A stretch of 64,000 nt of DNA from Thamnidium elegans (GCA_025201345.1 JAIXMG010000046.1:62001-126000); one strand, 5' to 3'; shown: positions 24,470 through 37,380, counted from the first letter of the stretch. Numbers and translations are program-made. The notes: generated by a model not told the origin, from the letters alone.

Positions 24470-27400
24470 TTATGTTTTCTTTATCTATAGCTCTTGCTAA
24501 GCGAGGAATATACCAGGACTTGTTGATAGGTTTTCCATCATATTTTACAGGATGTAAGCGATCAGTATGTACCCAAGAAGCATACATTTTTCCATCCACT
24601 TCTGTAATTTGATAAGTATTGTAATCCAAATTACATTTTTCTACCCTATATGGGCCCATCCAGTTGAACTCCAAACCTCTTTTGCTTTCATGTCGTAGCA
24701 TTACATAGTCACCTACTTGAAATGTCTGAGTAATTTGGTTCTTAATAGCTGCATCCCATTTTTCTTTATCCTTTTCAGCCTGTATCTTCAATCTATCTTC
24801 AGCTAGAAATCGATTTTCACGTAGATATCGTAGGTGTGTGAGGGCATCCTCAGCGATTAGTTCCGGGTCTTCTTCTGTAAGTGGATCCATGAAAGGACGT
24901 AATGGATCACCTGGGAGAACTGGAGAGACGCCATAAGTCAAGTAAAAAGGGCTGAATCCGGTTGTAGCATGTTTTCGAATTCGACATGAAAATAATGCAG
25001 TGTCGATAAATTCATCCCAACTATGAACTTCACCTTTTACATACTTTGTCAACATGTGCTTAAAAGTTTGATTTAGGCGCTCACACTTTGAATTTGTACG
25101 TGGATGAAAAGCACTTGTAAAAATATGATGAGATTTGATTTTGGCCATATATTGTTTGAGTATTTTTGACATAAAATTAGCACCTCGATCAATTACAATT
25201 TCAGCAGGACAAGAAAACCGCATTACTATTTCTTCATAAATAAACTTAACTATTTTGTGGTAAAATCACACATAAAATAGAATATATAATAATCGATGAA
25301 CCATCGATTATAAAACATAACAAACGTTAGGTATCAAAAATGAACCTTATATATAAAAAAAAGCACAGGATCTAGAAACCAAGATCCTCAGACTATAAAA
25401 ATCACTAGATCAAATCTACGTGTAACGATCAATCACAATAGTGTGACCACTATTGCAAAAGACTATAAATAAGAAATCATAGTTAGCAATCCCTTTTACG
25501 AGGATTGATTTTTACAATTAAAATAAGAAATAAACGTTATTAGACATTTAATCTTATTCACCTGTTTTTATTAATTTTTCTGTGTGAAATCAAAGTATTT
25601 CTCCACATATTTGATCGGCAGTAGCAGCAGTTAAAGCTCGAGCAATAGGCCAATTGGTGTTGTAATCTACAGCCATGATAATCCACCTATTTCCATTTTT
25701 TGTAGTTGGAAGCTCACCAATAAAATCCAAATACCAGCGAGAGAAAGGCGGAGGAATATCCAACGGTTTCATCGGTGCGTGATGTACACTTTTTTCATTT
25801 CTTGCGTGTAACTGGCACTCTGGACATTGACCCAACCATTTTATAATATCAGCAGTCATTTTTGGCCACCAAAATCGTGTTTTCATCAATTGTTGTACTG
25901 TAGTTTTTCCTTGGTGTCCAAAACCTCGGTGAAAGTCTTCAACTAGATCTGCCCGTCTTCTAAAAGGGATAAACTTTACCAATTTTTCATCACGGTTAGT
26001 ATTTAATTTGTTAATTATTTTTCTCCAGACGTGATGATCTTTCACTACATATAAGTGCTGATTTTTTATAAGTTCTTTCTTGAATGTTTCAGGCCATGAG
26101 TCTTCATTTTTGAAATAATACAGAGACCAATCTTGAACAGGATCAGTAATTAACATATCATTAAAGGAACTAGTCTTTTCAGAAATAGCTAACGCACAAA
26201 CATCAGGTGAATCATACAAGTATCTAGGCTCAAAAGAACTTTCATTTGGGACACAATTACGACCATCTCTTCGACTTAAACTATCTGGCACAATTTGCTC
26301 TATTCCTTTTTGTAAATAATTTTTGGAGAGTATAAATTCAATTCTGCCATCCATCTTTCCAAACGAGTTGAGATTTTGGCACTATTATTATAATATTTTA
26401 AAGGCAAATGGTCAGTGTATACTTCATAATCGTTACCGTCAATGAAACAACGCCAGGTACGTAAACAGTGTAAAATAGCTAAGTATTCTCTTTCTTGAGC
26501 AGGATATAAGCGTTCCTGTGCAGTATATTTATGAGATTCAAAAGCCACAGGTTTCCATTTATTGCCATCATTTGGATCTTCTTGAAGTAACACTCCTCCG
26601 CACATATAGTCTGAGCTATCACATTCGATCCTCCATCGGCTAGACATAGAGGGTGTAAGTAATACAGGAGCTGAGGTAATCATACTTTTTATTTTTTCGA
26701 AAGCATCTTGACAATTTTGATTCCAGTCAATATTACGTTGCTTATGTCCGCCTCCTTTTGTCAAGTCCGTAATTGGTGCAGCTATGCCAGAGAAAGAGGG
26801 AAGAAAAGACTTGTAGTATTGACACATACCAATAAATCGACGTACATCTTGAACATTTTTTGGAACGGGCCACGATAAAATAGCATCTACTTTTTTTTTT
26901 AGAAGGGCTTATTCCCACATTAGCAATTATGTCATAACCTAAAAAGGTGAGTGTTTTTCGATTAAATTTGCATTTGTTTTGGTTTACAATTAATCCAGCT
27001 TCGTCCAACTTTTTCATCACCATATGCACATGCTTTTTATGAGTCTCAATATCCTTGTCTTTGGTAAAAATAAGAACATCGTCAATATAAACAATACAAA
27101 TTTTATCAATATAATCATGTAATACAGCATTCATCATCTTCATAAACTGAGCGCCGCTGTTCTTTAAACCAAAAGGTATAACTTTCCATCTAAACTGACC
27201 ATATCTAGTTGTTATAGTTGTCTTTTCAGAATCGCTATTGGTTAATCTCTGTTGGTGAAATCCACTCTGCAAATCAATTGAGCTAAAGTATTGAGCACCG
27301 TGTAATTGTTCAAGGCATTCATCGATTCGAGGCACAGGTATTCTTTGAGAAATAGTAGCCTTGTTAACTGAGCGAAAATCACAGACCATTCTTAATTTTG

Positions 27401-27940
27401 GCGGTTGTCCTTCTACAGCAGCTGGACTTTTTACAAACAATACGAGAGTACCATACTGAGAAGAAGTAGGTTCTATTAAGCCTTGCTTCAGTAAAGCGTC
27501 TAACTGTTTCTTTAATTCACGAAGTTCTAGTGGGCTCATTTTATATGGAGCTTTTGGCTGAATTTTGATTTCAGGATCCAAAACTATCATTTCTTCAACA
27601 GATTCACGTATAGGTGGTAATTTATCAATTTTTCCTTTAAATACTTTAGGATATGCTGTAGACAGTTCTTTGATCCTTTCCTCCTCGGTCAACAGTGATG
27701 ATGCACTTTTTGGTGTATTCACCATTACTGCAATGTCTTCGGAATTTTCGATTTCAGATATATCAATTAAAAAACACTCCTCAACTTTTTGTTTCTTCAA
27801 CAATCTATCCAATTGGTTAGCAGTGATCAAAAAATTCAAATTATCTAAATCATCCAAATCGTCGAAATCCGTCCCATTGGTTTTTATTGTAGTAGCTGTC
27901 GTATTTGAGGTTGATATTTATATAAATCATACTGTGAATA
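24462..27940 (-). pseudogene. Ty3/gypsy pol, degraded, split by an LTR
   Basis: On the minus strand from about 27940: linker, RT (MSPLELRELKKQLDALLKQG, CDFRSVNKATISQR, catalytic CIVYIDDVLIF), RNase H (ECDSSDYMCGGVLL, TDHLPLKYY), integrase zinc finger (H-x-H...CPECQ), core (LDFIGELPTTKN, IDRGANFMSK) and GPY/F tail ending at 24462. Gag and protease are absent. Defects: a frameshift in the A/T run at about 26889-26899, another near 26340, and a 352-bp solo LTR inside the integrase core. It is a relative of the intact element at 37381 (same MKPLDIPP and GELPTTKN blocks). Confidence 0.85.
25256..25607. mobile_element. Solo LTR TGTGGTAAAA...TTCTCCACA, copy 1
   Basis: 352 bp, flanked by TATTT on both sides (5-bp target duplication), inserted into the integrase of the minus-strand gypsy pseudogene. 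The other copy is at 46068-46418. It contains the palindrome TAATCGATGAACCATCGATT. Confidence 0.85.
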
Positions 27941-28736
27941 AAAACAAGCTTAATAATAAAAACTTCTAATATTTCAATAATAATGCATCCCGATACATTA
28001 TTATTAAACACCGAAATCAATACGGACATTTCTAGTGAAAACGGTTCCTGCTTCTGACTTAAAATATAAAAATTTTAATCCAATGACATTAATGCGAGAT
28101 AAGAGATATTGTAATAACATTGGTCTTGATCCAGAACTAGCTACTCTGGATAAAAGAAAGGAACACCCATTGTTATAAGCAATACATTAACTCACATCAA
28201 TGATATGAATATAGTATAAATAATATACTCTAGGACATATAGAAAATATTTCCTTTATAATAATAAAACAAATATACAGTAACAATACTCTATTTCTTGT
28301 AATTACAATCCTTTAATTATATAAAATATAATTATACGGGAAAAAGTTCTAGTCAGAAATATATAAATAAAATATAAGGAACGTTTCATCAACCTACTCA
28401 TAACATATCCAATAAGGGCGATTCGACCACCCTGTCATTATTAAGAACAAGGTGGAGATTACCGGAAGGACATGTTATTCGATCAAGGGGATTGGATCAA
28501 AGAATATTTATAGTCAATTCGAAAGAGTAGAATATATATATTTGAAAGTGAGAAGGTTGAGTCTAGATATTGACCCGAACCTATCATAACAATAAGACCA
28601 GGTACCGATTACGGTTGTCAAGAAGTATAAAAAGGGATTATTATTTAGTTTATTTTTAATTAATAAATTTCTCTAAGTTTTATCTCGATAATTTATCGTC
28701 TAATTTACTTCAATTCCAACAGTTTTTTTATCGAAT
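27941..28736. other. Probable LTR and leader of the following gypsy element
   Basis: No gene. It contains a hairpin AATAATAATG...CATTATTATT near 27980 and several short motifs, and should hold the 5' LTR and leader of the gypsy element at 28737. I could not set LTR ends because the matching 3' LTR is lost and no primer-binding site is clear. Confidence 0.4.
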
Positions 28737-31334
28737 ATGAACACTGAAAGAATCTCTGCTCCCTCTGCCGCTGTTGCTCCTATTGACTCTGCTGCCCCTG
28801 TCGTTCCCGTTCCCCCCACCATGGATCAAGATGTCAATATGAACGAATTTAACCCCATGGAACTCTCGGCCATGAATCTTACGGATGAAGAAGAAGAAGA
28901 AGTCCTCTCCCCCTTGGTTCCTGAAGCCACTTCTTCCAGAAAGGAAGAAGTTGGTGCCGGTAATAACTCGGAACTTGATGAAGGTAAAAACCAACGTCAA
29001 TTAATCAGAAAGATTAATAATGTTTCAACTATTGCAGAAAGCAATATTAACTCTTCTATAAATTTAGATGATGATTTAATCAATTTATATGGAAAAAAGA
29101 TCAGACAGCTTTTCAAAAAACAACTGTTTAGTGAAGATGCCGATGAACTTATCAAAAATAATCAATTGATCAAACAATTGAAACTGTCAATTCAACAAAT
29201 GAAGAACGACGAAATAAAAATTAATACGCAGAATGAACCAACAAAGAATACTCCAAAGAGATTTGATGTCCCATTCTTCCAACTTAATGATGATCCATCA
29301 GCTTGCAAGTCAGAAAACAAACCTTCATATGACAACGCTGAAACATTTGTTTCCATGTTCGAAATGATCCTGAAAACAAATGATGTGGATATTAATAAAG
29401 ACTGGAAAAAGGATTTAGCCAAATCCTTTTTATACAGCAAAAATGACAAACATCATCGCTGGTATTCCAACTTCATCAACCCACTTAGTGAGAACACCAA
29501 GTGGAATGAAATTAAAGAAAAATTGATTGATCGATTTGGAAACTCAGCTAACATGGCCAACAATATCGAAAAATATTTGGACTTACGTCAAGGCCAACAA
29601 GAATCCATTAGGGATTATGTCGACCGTTATTTGGAGACATATCTTCGTTTACCCAATAGTAAACAACCTAGTGATGCCATCGAGGCAATGAAATTTATCA
29701 AATCATTGTTACCAAAGGCTCGGGAAGAAGTTACCAACTCTCTGAAAAAGAATAAGAGACAAGACTCCGACTCCTACCTCCCCAATACTTTACATGAGGT
29801 ATTCAGATATTTAGAAAAGAATATCGGTGATATCCAGGAGGCCTTATACTTGGCGGTAACAACTTCTGCAACAAATAAAAGAAGTTACAGTAACGTCGAA
29901 GGTTTTGAAAGCAAGAAACGTGCATTAATCGAAACCAACAACTATGAGTATCAAAATAAGAAACTCAAAGAAGATAAATTATGTATATATTGCAAAAAAG
30001 CCAACTTCAACTTTGAACATTTGAAGACCTGTGTCGACTATCTCAAAAGCGACAAATATAAACAATTCCTCCTCAAACAAGCTGAGAGAAGAAAACAACA
30101 GGTAATAAAAATTTTCTATAATAATCCCGAACAGGATACTAACTCTATTACTGGTCATTATAGTGAAACCTATAACCTAATTTTAGATGATTTAGAAAAC
30201 TTCTTTATTAATTACCAATTCCCAGATAAGGAAAAAACAAATGTTAAACCTTTTTTTAATAAAAATTTAAAAGATAAAAATAATATTTCTTGCTATTTAA
30301 TTGATGGGTATTCTGAAAAAGAGTTAGAAGAACTTTCACCATATTCCCCTTTTATTACCATTAATAACGAGAAATTGGTTAGCATGCTTGATACTGGTGC
30401 TACCGTATCATTAATTAATAAAACATATGATTTTGATGATATCATACCTGCTGAAGGTAGATTATCTTTTATAAATAAAGATGCATTTGCCATACGTATT
30501 GGAAAAACAAAACCTCTTGAAGTAAACTACAGAGGAAAAGATGTCGTCCACCATAGTTTTGAGATTGTGGAAATGCCTGATAATAAGATCCCAATCTTGA
30601 TCGGCAGAGACCTCATTCCTAAACTTGGAATTTATATAGAAAATATTGCATATAACTTCAATGAAAAAGAAGAAGTTATCTACAACGAATCTGTGGATGA
30701 TACATTATATAAACCTAATGAATCTAAAGCATGTTCGGAAAAAGAATATGAAGCTTTTATGGAAAGTATGAAACCATATTTAAAAGCTAATGAAAATATC
30801 AATGTACATGAATTATGTCCATTAAAGGAAGCTGTTGTTTATTTAGATACGCCTCCCCATCAAACTAGTTTCTCTAGACCTTATCCTATTGCGTATTCAT
30901 TATTACCTGTAGTTAGAGAACAAATTAAGAAATGGCTTGATGACCGAACTATAGAATTAGCTTCACCAAGTAGTTTCAACAGTCCACTTACGCTGGTACC
31001 TAAACCAACTGGTGTAGACGGAAAGAAAAAATGGAGAGTATGTTTAGATACCAGAAAGATTAATAACTTACTTGAAAATGTATCAGACGTAAATACCCCA
31101 TTAATTGAAGATATATTTCACTCTGTACGTGATTCAAAAATCTTTAGTGTCTTTGACATATCAGGCGCTTTCCACAGATTGGAAATCAATGAGAAAGATC
31201 GTCATAAATTAAGCTTTACATTTGAAGGAAAAACTTTCAGACATAGAGGCGCATGTTTTGGTTTAAAATCCTTATCGGGTATCTTCCAAAATGTCATGGA
31301 GACAATTTTCGCTGACATGAAAGAATTCACATGT

Positions 31335-31735
31335 GATATATACAGACTATATATCCCTCTTCATCTTCGTTATTATTACGATATAGCACATCAAAACTAA
31401 ACATTATTAAACATAGACGATTAATAATACAATATAGAATTATCCTAAGCAATCATCCATTATTATTATCAATGGCAGGGCAACTGCCATTTAATAATAA
31501 GAACTACCAATTAAACACAATGCGCATAAATGCTTAAACCAATCGGATTATCAATAAGGATTAACCATAATCCTTATGATATTTAAAACTGACTTTTCTT
31601 ACTCTACAATTAGAATGGCTAATTGTATAACCCCTTTAGTATAAATACATCCTTCTTTTTCATCTAAAATAAAAACAATCACAACTAAGACTTTTATCAA
31701 TACTCTAAAGGACTTATTTTCTATTGTATATTTCA
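31335..31735. mobile_element. Solo LTR TGATATATAC...TATATTTCA
   Basis: 401 bp with exact ACATG target duplications (31330-31334 and 31736-31740). It splits the reverse transcriptase just before its YIDD catalytic box. It contains a TATAAATAC-like box near 31640. Confidence 0.85.
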
Positions 31736-33644
31736 ACATGTATATATATTGATGATCTCGTATGTCATTCTAAAAACTTAAAAGATCATGAGATTCATTG
31801 TCAACGTGTCATCGAAGCATTGACAACATATAAATTACCATTGAATCAAGAAAAGATGCATTTAGCAAGATCTGCTGTGTATTTACTTGGATTCTGTATT
31901 TCTGAACAAGGAAAATCTATAGATCCAAGAAGATTAACAAATATTGATAGTTGGGAGAAACCTACTAATGCTAAACAGATGATGAAATTCTGTGGGTGGG
32001 TAAGCTATATGCGTGGGCATCTTCCAAATGCTAGTGCTTTAACAGCTCCACTTGACCATTTAAGATACAGCACAGAAAAAGTGTTCAAATGGACTCCACA
32101 AATGGATGAACATTATCAAAGCATTATTGATATCATAAAACAGAACATAGTCCTTAGTCATCCTGACTTAAATTACGAATTTAGTTTGAGTGTGGATGCT
32201 AGCAGCTACAGTGTAGGTTCCTGTATTTTCCAAGAATTTGTGGATAAAGAAAAAGGAACTAAGACTATCAAATACATTGGTTTTGCGTCGAAATCATTAT
32301 CATCAAGCCAACGTAGTTATAGTGTAACCAAGAAAGAATTGCTTGCACTGACTACCGGTTTAACAAAATTTTATAAATTTCTACATGGTGATCGTCCATT
32401 TAAATGTTATACTGATCATAGAAGTTTATCGTATTTATTTACAACCAAACATATGCCCATGATGATGTTAAGATACATGGAAGTAATTCTCTCCTTCCCA
32501 AATATGAAAGTTATTTGGATTCCTGGGGTAGAAAACGTTATGAGTGATAAACTCTCTCGTCTGTTCCCTACGAATCAAGATAAGATTCCGTATGAAAAAG
32601 AAGAAAAGAATATGTTTCCACAAATATTCAATCATGGTCAAAAGAATAAAAAGTCTAAAAACCAAAGGAAAAGGAAAGAAAAGACAAATAAACAAGACCA
32701 GGATTTGGTTACGTTAAATAAAAAGGAATTTGTAGAATTTAACGGCGACATTAATTTGGAACGTATTCCTAATTTTAGTCAATATTATTGTGACACAAAT
32801 GATGCACAAACTAAGCCGGAAAATATACATAATAATGTACGCATTACATCATGGATAATAAAAAACATTCATAATATCTTGGATGAAAACATGACGGAAG
32901 TTGACCCTAATGAGAATTTTCAGATCAACTATGTACAAAATATGGACGAATCTTATATTATTCCAGATGAGAAGGATAGAAAAGAGATCCTTGAAAACGC
33001 TCATAACTTCGGCCATGGAGGTTCTGAAGCAATCATCCAACGTATAAGAAAAGATGAAGGCATGAATTGGCCACATATCATTAAAGATGCATTAGAAATA
33101 GTAAAACAATGCAAACTTTGCCATAAGGTACAAGTGTCTAAAAAAGGCTACAATCCTTTAAAGCCTTTATACTGTTATACCGTGGGCTTTCATTTTCAAG
33201 TAGATTTATGCGGGCCATTCCCGGTAACTACGTCCAACAACACATATATTTTGGTCTTATTAGACATTGCTACTAGGTTCGTAGTATTACGCCCTATCCC
33301 AGATAAATCTGCAAAGACAGTAGCAAAAGAATTAATTTCTATTTTTTCATTAATCGGTTATCCCCGTATTCTGAATTCTGATCGCGGAACAGAATGGAAA
33401 AATAAAATATTGGATTTACTTTGTGAAGCAATGAAGATAGACAAACGACTATCTCTTGCATACTTTGCATCCAGTAATGGTGGTGCCGAAAGATTCGTGC
33501 AATCATGTAAGAAACTTTTATCAAAATTGATACAAGGAGTACCTGAAGATGACTGGGATTTAGAAGTTAATTCAGTACAACTCATGATGAACTGTAAAGT
33601 TTCCAGACGTTTAAATACGAGCCCATTTAATTTAATGTTTGCAA

Positions 33645-34066
33645 TGTGGAATCCGAGCTATGAAATAGTGAAGATTCAAAAATTAAAATAAAAACAAAAA
33701 GATACTAAAAAGTAATCAGTCGCAAAATAGGAATTATCGTTTTATTAAATAAAAAAGGTGTCTGTTTATATAGCTTTTTTATATCTGAGTTTAAGTACAA
33801 TTCTGGTAGTGTGCTGTATCACAATAAGTGCTACAGTTTCCTTATATAATTACGAGCCGTGCTTATCTAACCTAGTCTTCGGTCAAGATATATAATTATG
33901 GTCAATCCTCTAATCATTACTCAGACAACAGTTATTACTGGACGATGTCGGTAAGGCTTAGTTAAAATAAATATGAATTAGTCATAAAGGGATAAAGACG
34001 TGTGAGATAATCATGTATGTGTAAATATATATGAGAATATATATTTGTATATGCTTGATCACATCA
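33645..34066. mobile_element. Solo LTR TGTGGAATCC...CACATCA
   Basis: 422 bp with exact TGCAA target duplications (33640-33644 and 34067-34071), inserted in the integrase. The second, Tc1-split copy is at 21004-23057. Confidence 0.85.
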
Positions 34067-34148
34067 TGCAAGAAAAATGTCAAATGAATATCCATTATTT
34101 AATGATCCTGATGATGGATAACGACGAACTCTTAAAAAGAATTAAATA

Positions 34149-35584
34149 CACTGTGGCCAGATAAAGTTGTTTTTTATACTAATAACAGTAGAAGTGTTTC
34201 TAAATATGCACACTGTAAATTCGGAAACTATGAGATAGTATGGTTACTGAATTTAGTATCCATGTATACTGGATTTATTATGCAGTATATTTTCCACTGA
34301 ACGCAGTAAGTTGGATACTGAAACTGAAATGGTATCTTATATACCCTATTTAGTAGAAATTCCACTAAAAAATACGTCATGAGTCTGTTTATTCAGTAAC
34401 CATTGCTCTTTATTCAGTAACCATTGCTCTTTATTCAGTAGCCATTGCTCTTTATTTAGTAGCCATTATTTTTTATTCAGTAACCATTATTTTTTATTTA
34501 GTAAATTCTCTGTTTATTCAGTAACCATTGCTCTTTATTCAGTAGCCATTGCTCTTTATTTAGTAGCCATTGTTTTTTATTTAGTAGCCGTTGTTCTTTA
34601 TTCAGTAGCCATTTATAACAACTTACTTCTACATAATATATATGGTTAAAATCTGTTTTACATAAATAGTGTTATTATCAAACTTACAAGTAAGTAAAAA
34701 GCCAAGACATATGGTTAAACGGTTTCTTCTCTGTAAATATATAAACGTTTGTAGATATTAATAGGTGGTAAATAAAAATAACTAAAAGATGTGTACCTTA
34801 AGGTGAACCATAATAGTATTCAATGGTTAAATATCTAAAAGCAAACGAACAAAAAAAAATTGTTTTAGCAGTGGAACAAAATAAAAAAAAATACTTTACT
34901 TAGCGTTTAGGGATACAATAGAGGCGAATGAACTAGAGAAGAAGAAAAACAGTTATGTTCCATTTCAAGAGATTCAGTTTATTGTTACCATTGAGATTAG
35001 TCTTTTGTGTATAAAGTGAAGTAAAAGTATATATAAAAAAGGAAAAGAAAAAAAAAAGGGGGGGAGGAAAGGCAAGGTCGCTTACGTCTGCGGTTGAAAA
35101 AAAAAAGTCACCTTCTGCTTGGCTAAACGACCTCTTTTTTTATACGTGATTCTGAAATTTATATGGTAAGTCTTACGTATACTGAAAAAAAGAAAGCACG
35201 AATATATGTAGTAAATCAATTTTTTTTATTATCGTAGCGTCTCTATTTTTTTTGGATAACGTGGCAGTGTCTTTTTTTCTTTTTTTTTTCTTTAAATAAA
35301 TTTATATATTTGTCTATATTATTTGTACTTTGATAATTAACTTATTCCTCTATACATGTAAGTGCTAAGATCTAAACGACTATGACGCTGTAATATACCT
35401 ATATGTTATAGAACATTGATATGCATCTTTTTAATATTTTAATTCCCGGGTAAAGAAAAAATCTAAATTTAGAATAAAAAAAAAGGGGAAGAGTATTTTC
35501 TACTGAAAATAGCGGAATATATTCCGTATTTAGTAACTATGTCCACTAATAACAGTATCATTTACTAAATATCTGGCCATAGTG
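34149..35584. mobile_element. Unclassified TIR transposon, non-autonomous
   Basis: 1,436 bp with inverted tips CACTGTGGCCAGATA and its near-exact complement TATCTGGCCATAGTG, flanked by ATA on both sides. Subterminal TTAGTA/ACTGAA motifs repeat on both arms. It contains a 21-bp minisatellite and no credible ORF. It sits at the 3' end of the gypsy pseudogene. Confidence 0.68.
34388..34614. repeat. 21-bp minisatellite (TTTATTCAGTAACCATTGCTC)
   Basis: About 11 head-to-tail copies of a 21-bp unit with single-base variants (CAGTAACC, CAGTAGCC, TAGTAGCC), inside the TIR transposon. The unit core TTAGTA/CAGTA resembles the element's own subterminal motif, so it may have expanded from it. Confidence 0.85.
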
Positions 35585-35632
35585 ATAGAAAATAAAAATA
35601 ATAAAGAAAATAAAAATAGCAATAAAGATATT

Positions 35633-36109
35633 ATGGAACAAGACTATGAAATAGATATTGAGGAAACTGATGATTATATGGCAGAATTAATTGAAGATTT
35701 AGAAAAAGATAATAATAAAGATAGGAAAAGAAATAAGTATAAAAAATTAGATAATAATAAAGAGGCTATAAAAATTATAAATAAACTAAAAAATAATTTA
35801 ACGACATTAAAGAAAAATAATAACCTATACGAAAAAATAAAAGCCAATAATAGAAATACATTAGAAATATTTGCTAATATATTTTACAAATATACTAATA
35901 ATGAAATAAATGATGATTATATTACAGATGTTTCAAAAATATATGACAGAAATAAATCGAGATTTTTAAAAAATATAGAAATAAGCTATCAAATATATAG
36001 TTATGAAAAATTAATAAATAGTGATTATATATTCTCATTGTATACTTTTAATACACTTAAAAAAACATCATTAAACACATTAATTGATTCTATTAATAAG
36101 TTATTGTGA
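35633..36109 (+). CDS. Lys/Asn-rich ORF of unknown function
   Basis: 158 codons from the first ATG, beginning MEQDYEIDIEE; the frame is also open back into the transposon tip at 35582. The protein is extremely rich in Asn, Lys, Ile, Asp and Glu (acidic start, then DRKRNKYKK), probably helical, with no recognised motif. It lies between a TIR transposon and an LTR-like repeat. It may be a lost retroelement ORF or a chance frame in AT-rich DNA, although 176 open codons at this composition is unusual. Confidence 0.3.
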   Translation: MEQDYEIDIEETDDYMAELIEDLEKDNNKDRKRNKYKKLDNNKEAIKIINKLKNNLTTLKKNNNLYEKIKANNRNTLEIFANIFYKYTNNEINDDYITDVSKIYDRNKSRFLKNIEISYQIYSYEKLINSDYIFSLYTFNTLKKTSLNTLIDSINKLL

Positions 36110-36167
36110 ATATCTAAATCTATAAAAAAAAAGTTAAACCTGAGACCTAAAATGATAATGACCCGAT

Positions 36168-36623
36168 TGTTCTTTTTATTAATGAAAAAGTGTGTGCCTT
36201 ATATACATATTATGGGTTGAATAAGCGCTTATCATTAATGAGAAACTTGGACAGTTTCAACGAGACATTAATGAATGAGCAATTTGGAAAGATAAATAGA
36301 TTCTTTAGAAGGTCAATTACAATAGCAGCGATGCGTATTATGTTTCTAATTGGCTTCTTTAACAAAAGACGTAAGATAGAGGCTTGTTGATTATAAATAA
36401 TGTGACAATTATTTATGTAAACCAGTTATCTTCTGTTTGTCAAGAGTTTAAGCAGTCTTCTAGTTTTATGATCAAAGCGATAGAACAATAGAATATATCT
36501 GAGATTAATTTGTAAATAAATACTGTGATTTGTGTATAGCTTATGTAAGTGACATATGAGGATATGACTTGTATAAGTATATATAAATTAGTATTTATTG
36601 AAATATAATACTTAGATATAACA
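36168..36623. repeat. LTR-like repeat TGTTCT...ATAACA, copy 2
   Basis: 456 bp, near-identical to 19055-19511. It ends where an inverted gypsy primer-binding region begins. No matching flanking duplication is seen. Confidence 0.6.
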
Positions 36624-37192
36624 CTGGTGCTACCAATTGTCGTGTGTTTTATCTGTATCTAATTGTTACACGACAAAATACTATTTTCTCTTTTGATTTC
36701 GGATGAAGCAAATCGTGGATTCATCCAATGCATGGACAATCTAATAGATGGTTCATCCATACAAATAATTTATCAATATCTTTTCTTATCTCTTTTTAAA
36801 AACATATAAATACCAAACGATTTATCAAATAAAAATAAAAATGAATTAACTTACTACTTAACTAAATACATAAAAAGGGTTTTCTTTTTGATTATTCTAA
36901 TCTCTTTACTACTATTTTATTCCCTCCTATCTATATTTACTCGTAGCTTGATTCCCTTGAATTATTTAAAATTCATTGTATCCTTTTAATTTTATTTAAA
37001 CTATATTTCTACCATTAAGTCGTTCTACTTATAAAACAGGAACTGGTTCTCACTATTTATACCATTTTATTTTACACCACGTAACATCAATTAACAAATT
37101 CCAAATTTCTAACATAATGTACGACTTATGGGAACTATTATTTAGGGGAATAAAAGATGATTTTATTACAATTGACATTTAATTCTATTTTA
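36624..37192 (-). mobile_element. Inverted mini-LTR plus primer-binding site, split by another LTR
   Basis: Reading on the minus strand, a 116-bp-family mini-LTR ends CACGACA and is followed by the primer-binding site TTGGTAGCACCAG (36624-36637), the same site used by the element at 37193. A solo LTR (36664-37114) interrupts it, and its far end is cut by the LTR at 37193. Confidence 0.65.
36664..37114. mobile_element. Solo LTR TGTTACACG...TTCTAACA
   Basis: 451 bp, flanked by TAAT on both sides (4-bp duplication). Same family as 42620-43067, sharing the end CCAAATTTCTAACA and the AAAACAGGAACTGGT block. Confidence 0.75.
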
Positions 37193-37333
37193 TGTCACAG
37201 CTAAAATAGAATAAGCTGTGTACTACTTCAATTTAGATATAAATTACTTTAAAATATAAACTCAATAAAAGGTCATCTTTTTACCACTATATATTTACAA
37301 CTAAAAGTATTGTCTATTAAAATAACTCTGACA
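37193..37333 (+). mobile_element. 5' LTR (141 bp) of intact gypsy element
   Basis: Starts TGTCACAGC, ends CTCTGACA, and is followed at once by the primer-binding site ATTGGTAGCACCAG (complementary to a tRNA ending CUGGUGCUACCA). By eye it is identical to the 3' LTR once the nested LTR is removed. Confidence 0.88.
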
Positions 37334-37380
37334 ATTGGTAGCACCAGTAGTTAAAAACACAAATTAACTAAGTATTGTGA

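Larger units (their letters stand above)
28737..34131 (+). pseudogene. Ty3/gypsy gag-pol split by two solo LTRs
   Basis: One long frame starts at ATG 28737. It holds gag with an acidic N-terminus and a capsid-like region, a CCHC-like finger (CIYCKK...HLKTC), protease SMLDTGATVSL, RT up to KEFTC, then a 401-bp solo LTR. The frame resumes exactly with IYIDDL, RNase H (SVDASSYSVGSCIF), the integrase zinc finger (HNFGHGG...CKLCHK) and core (VDLCGPFP, NSDRGTEW). A second solo LTR interrupts at NLMFA, after which RKMSNEYPLFN follows and the frame soon breaks. Apart from the two insertions the coding region appears unbroken to about 34120, so the element was intact until they arrived. The 3' LTR is not present. 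Confidence 0.86.
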
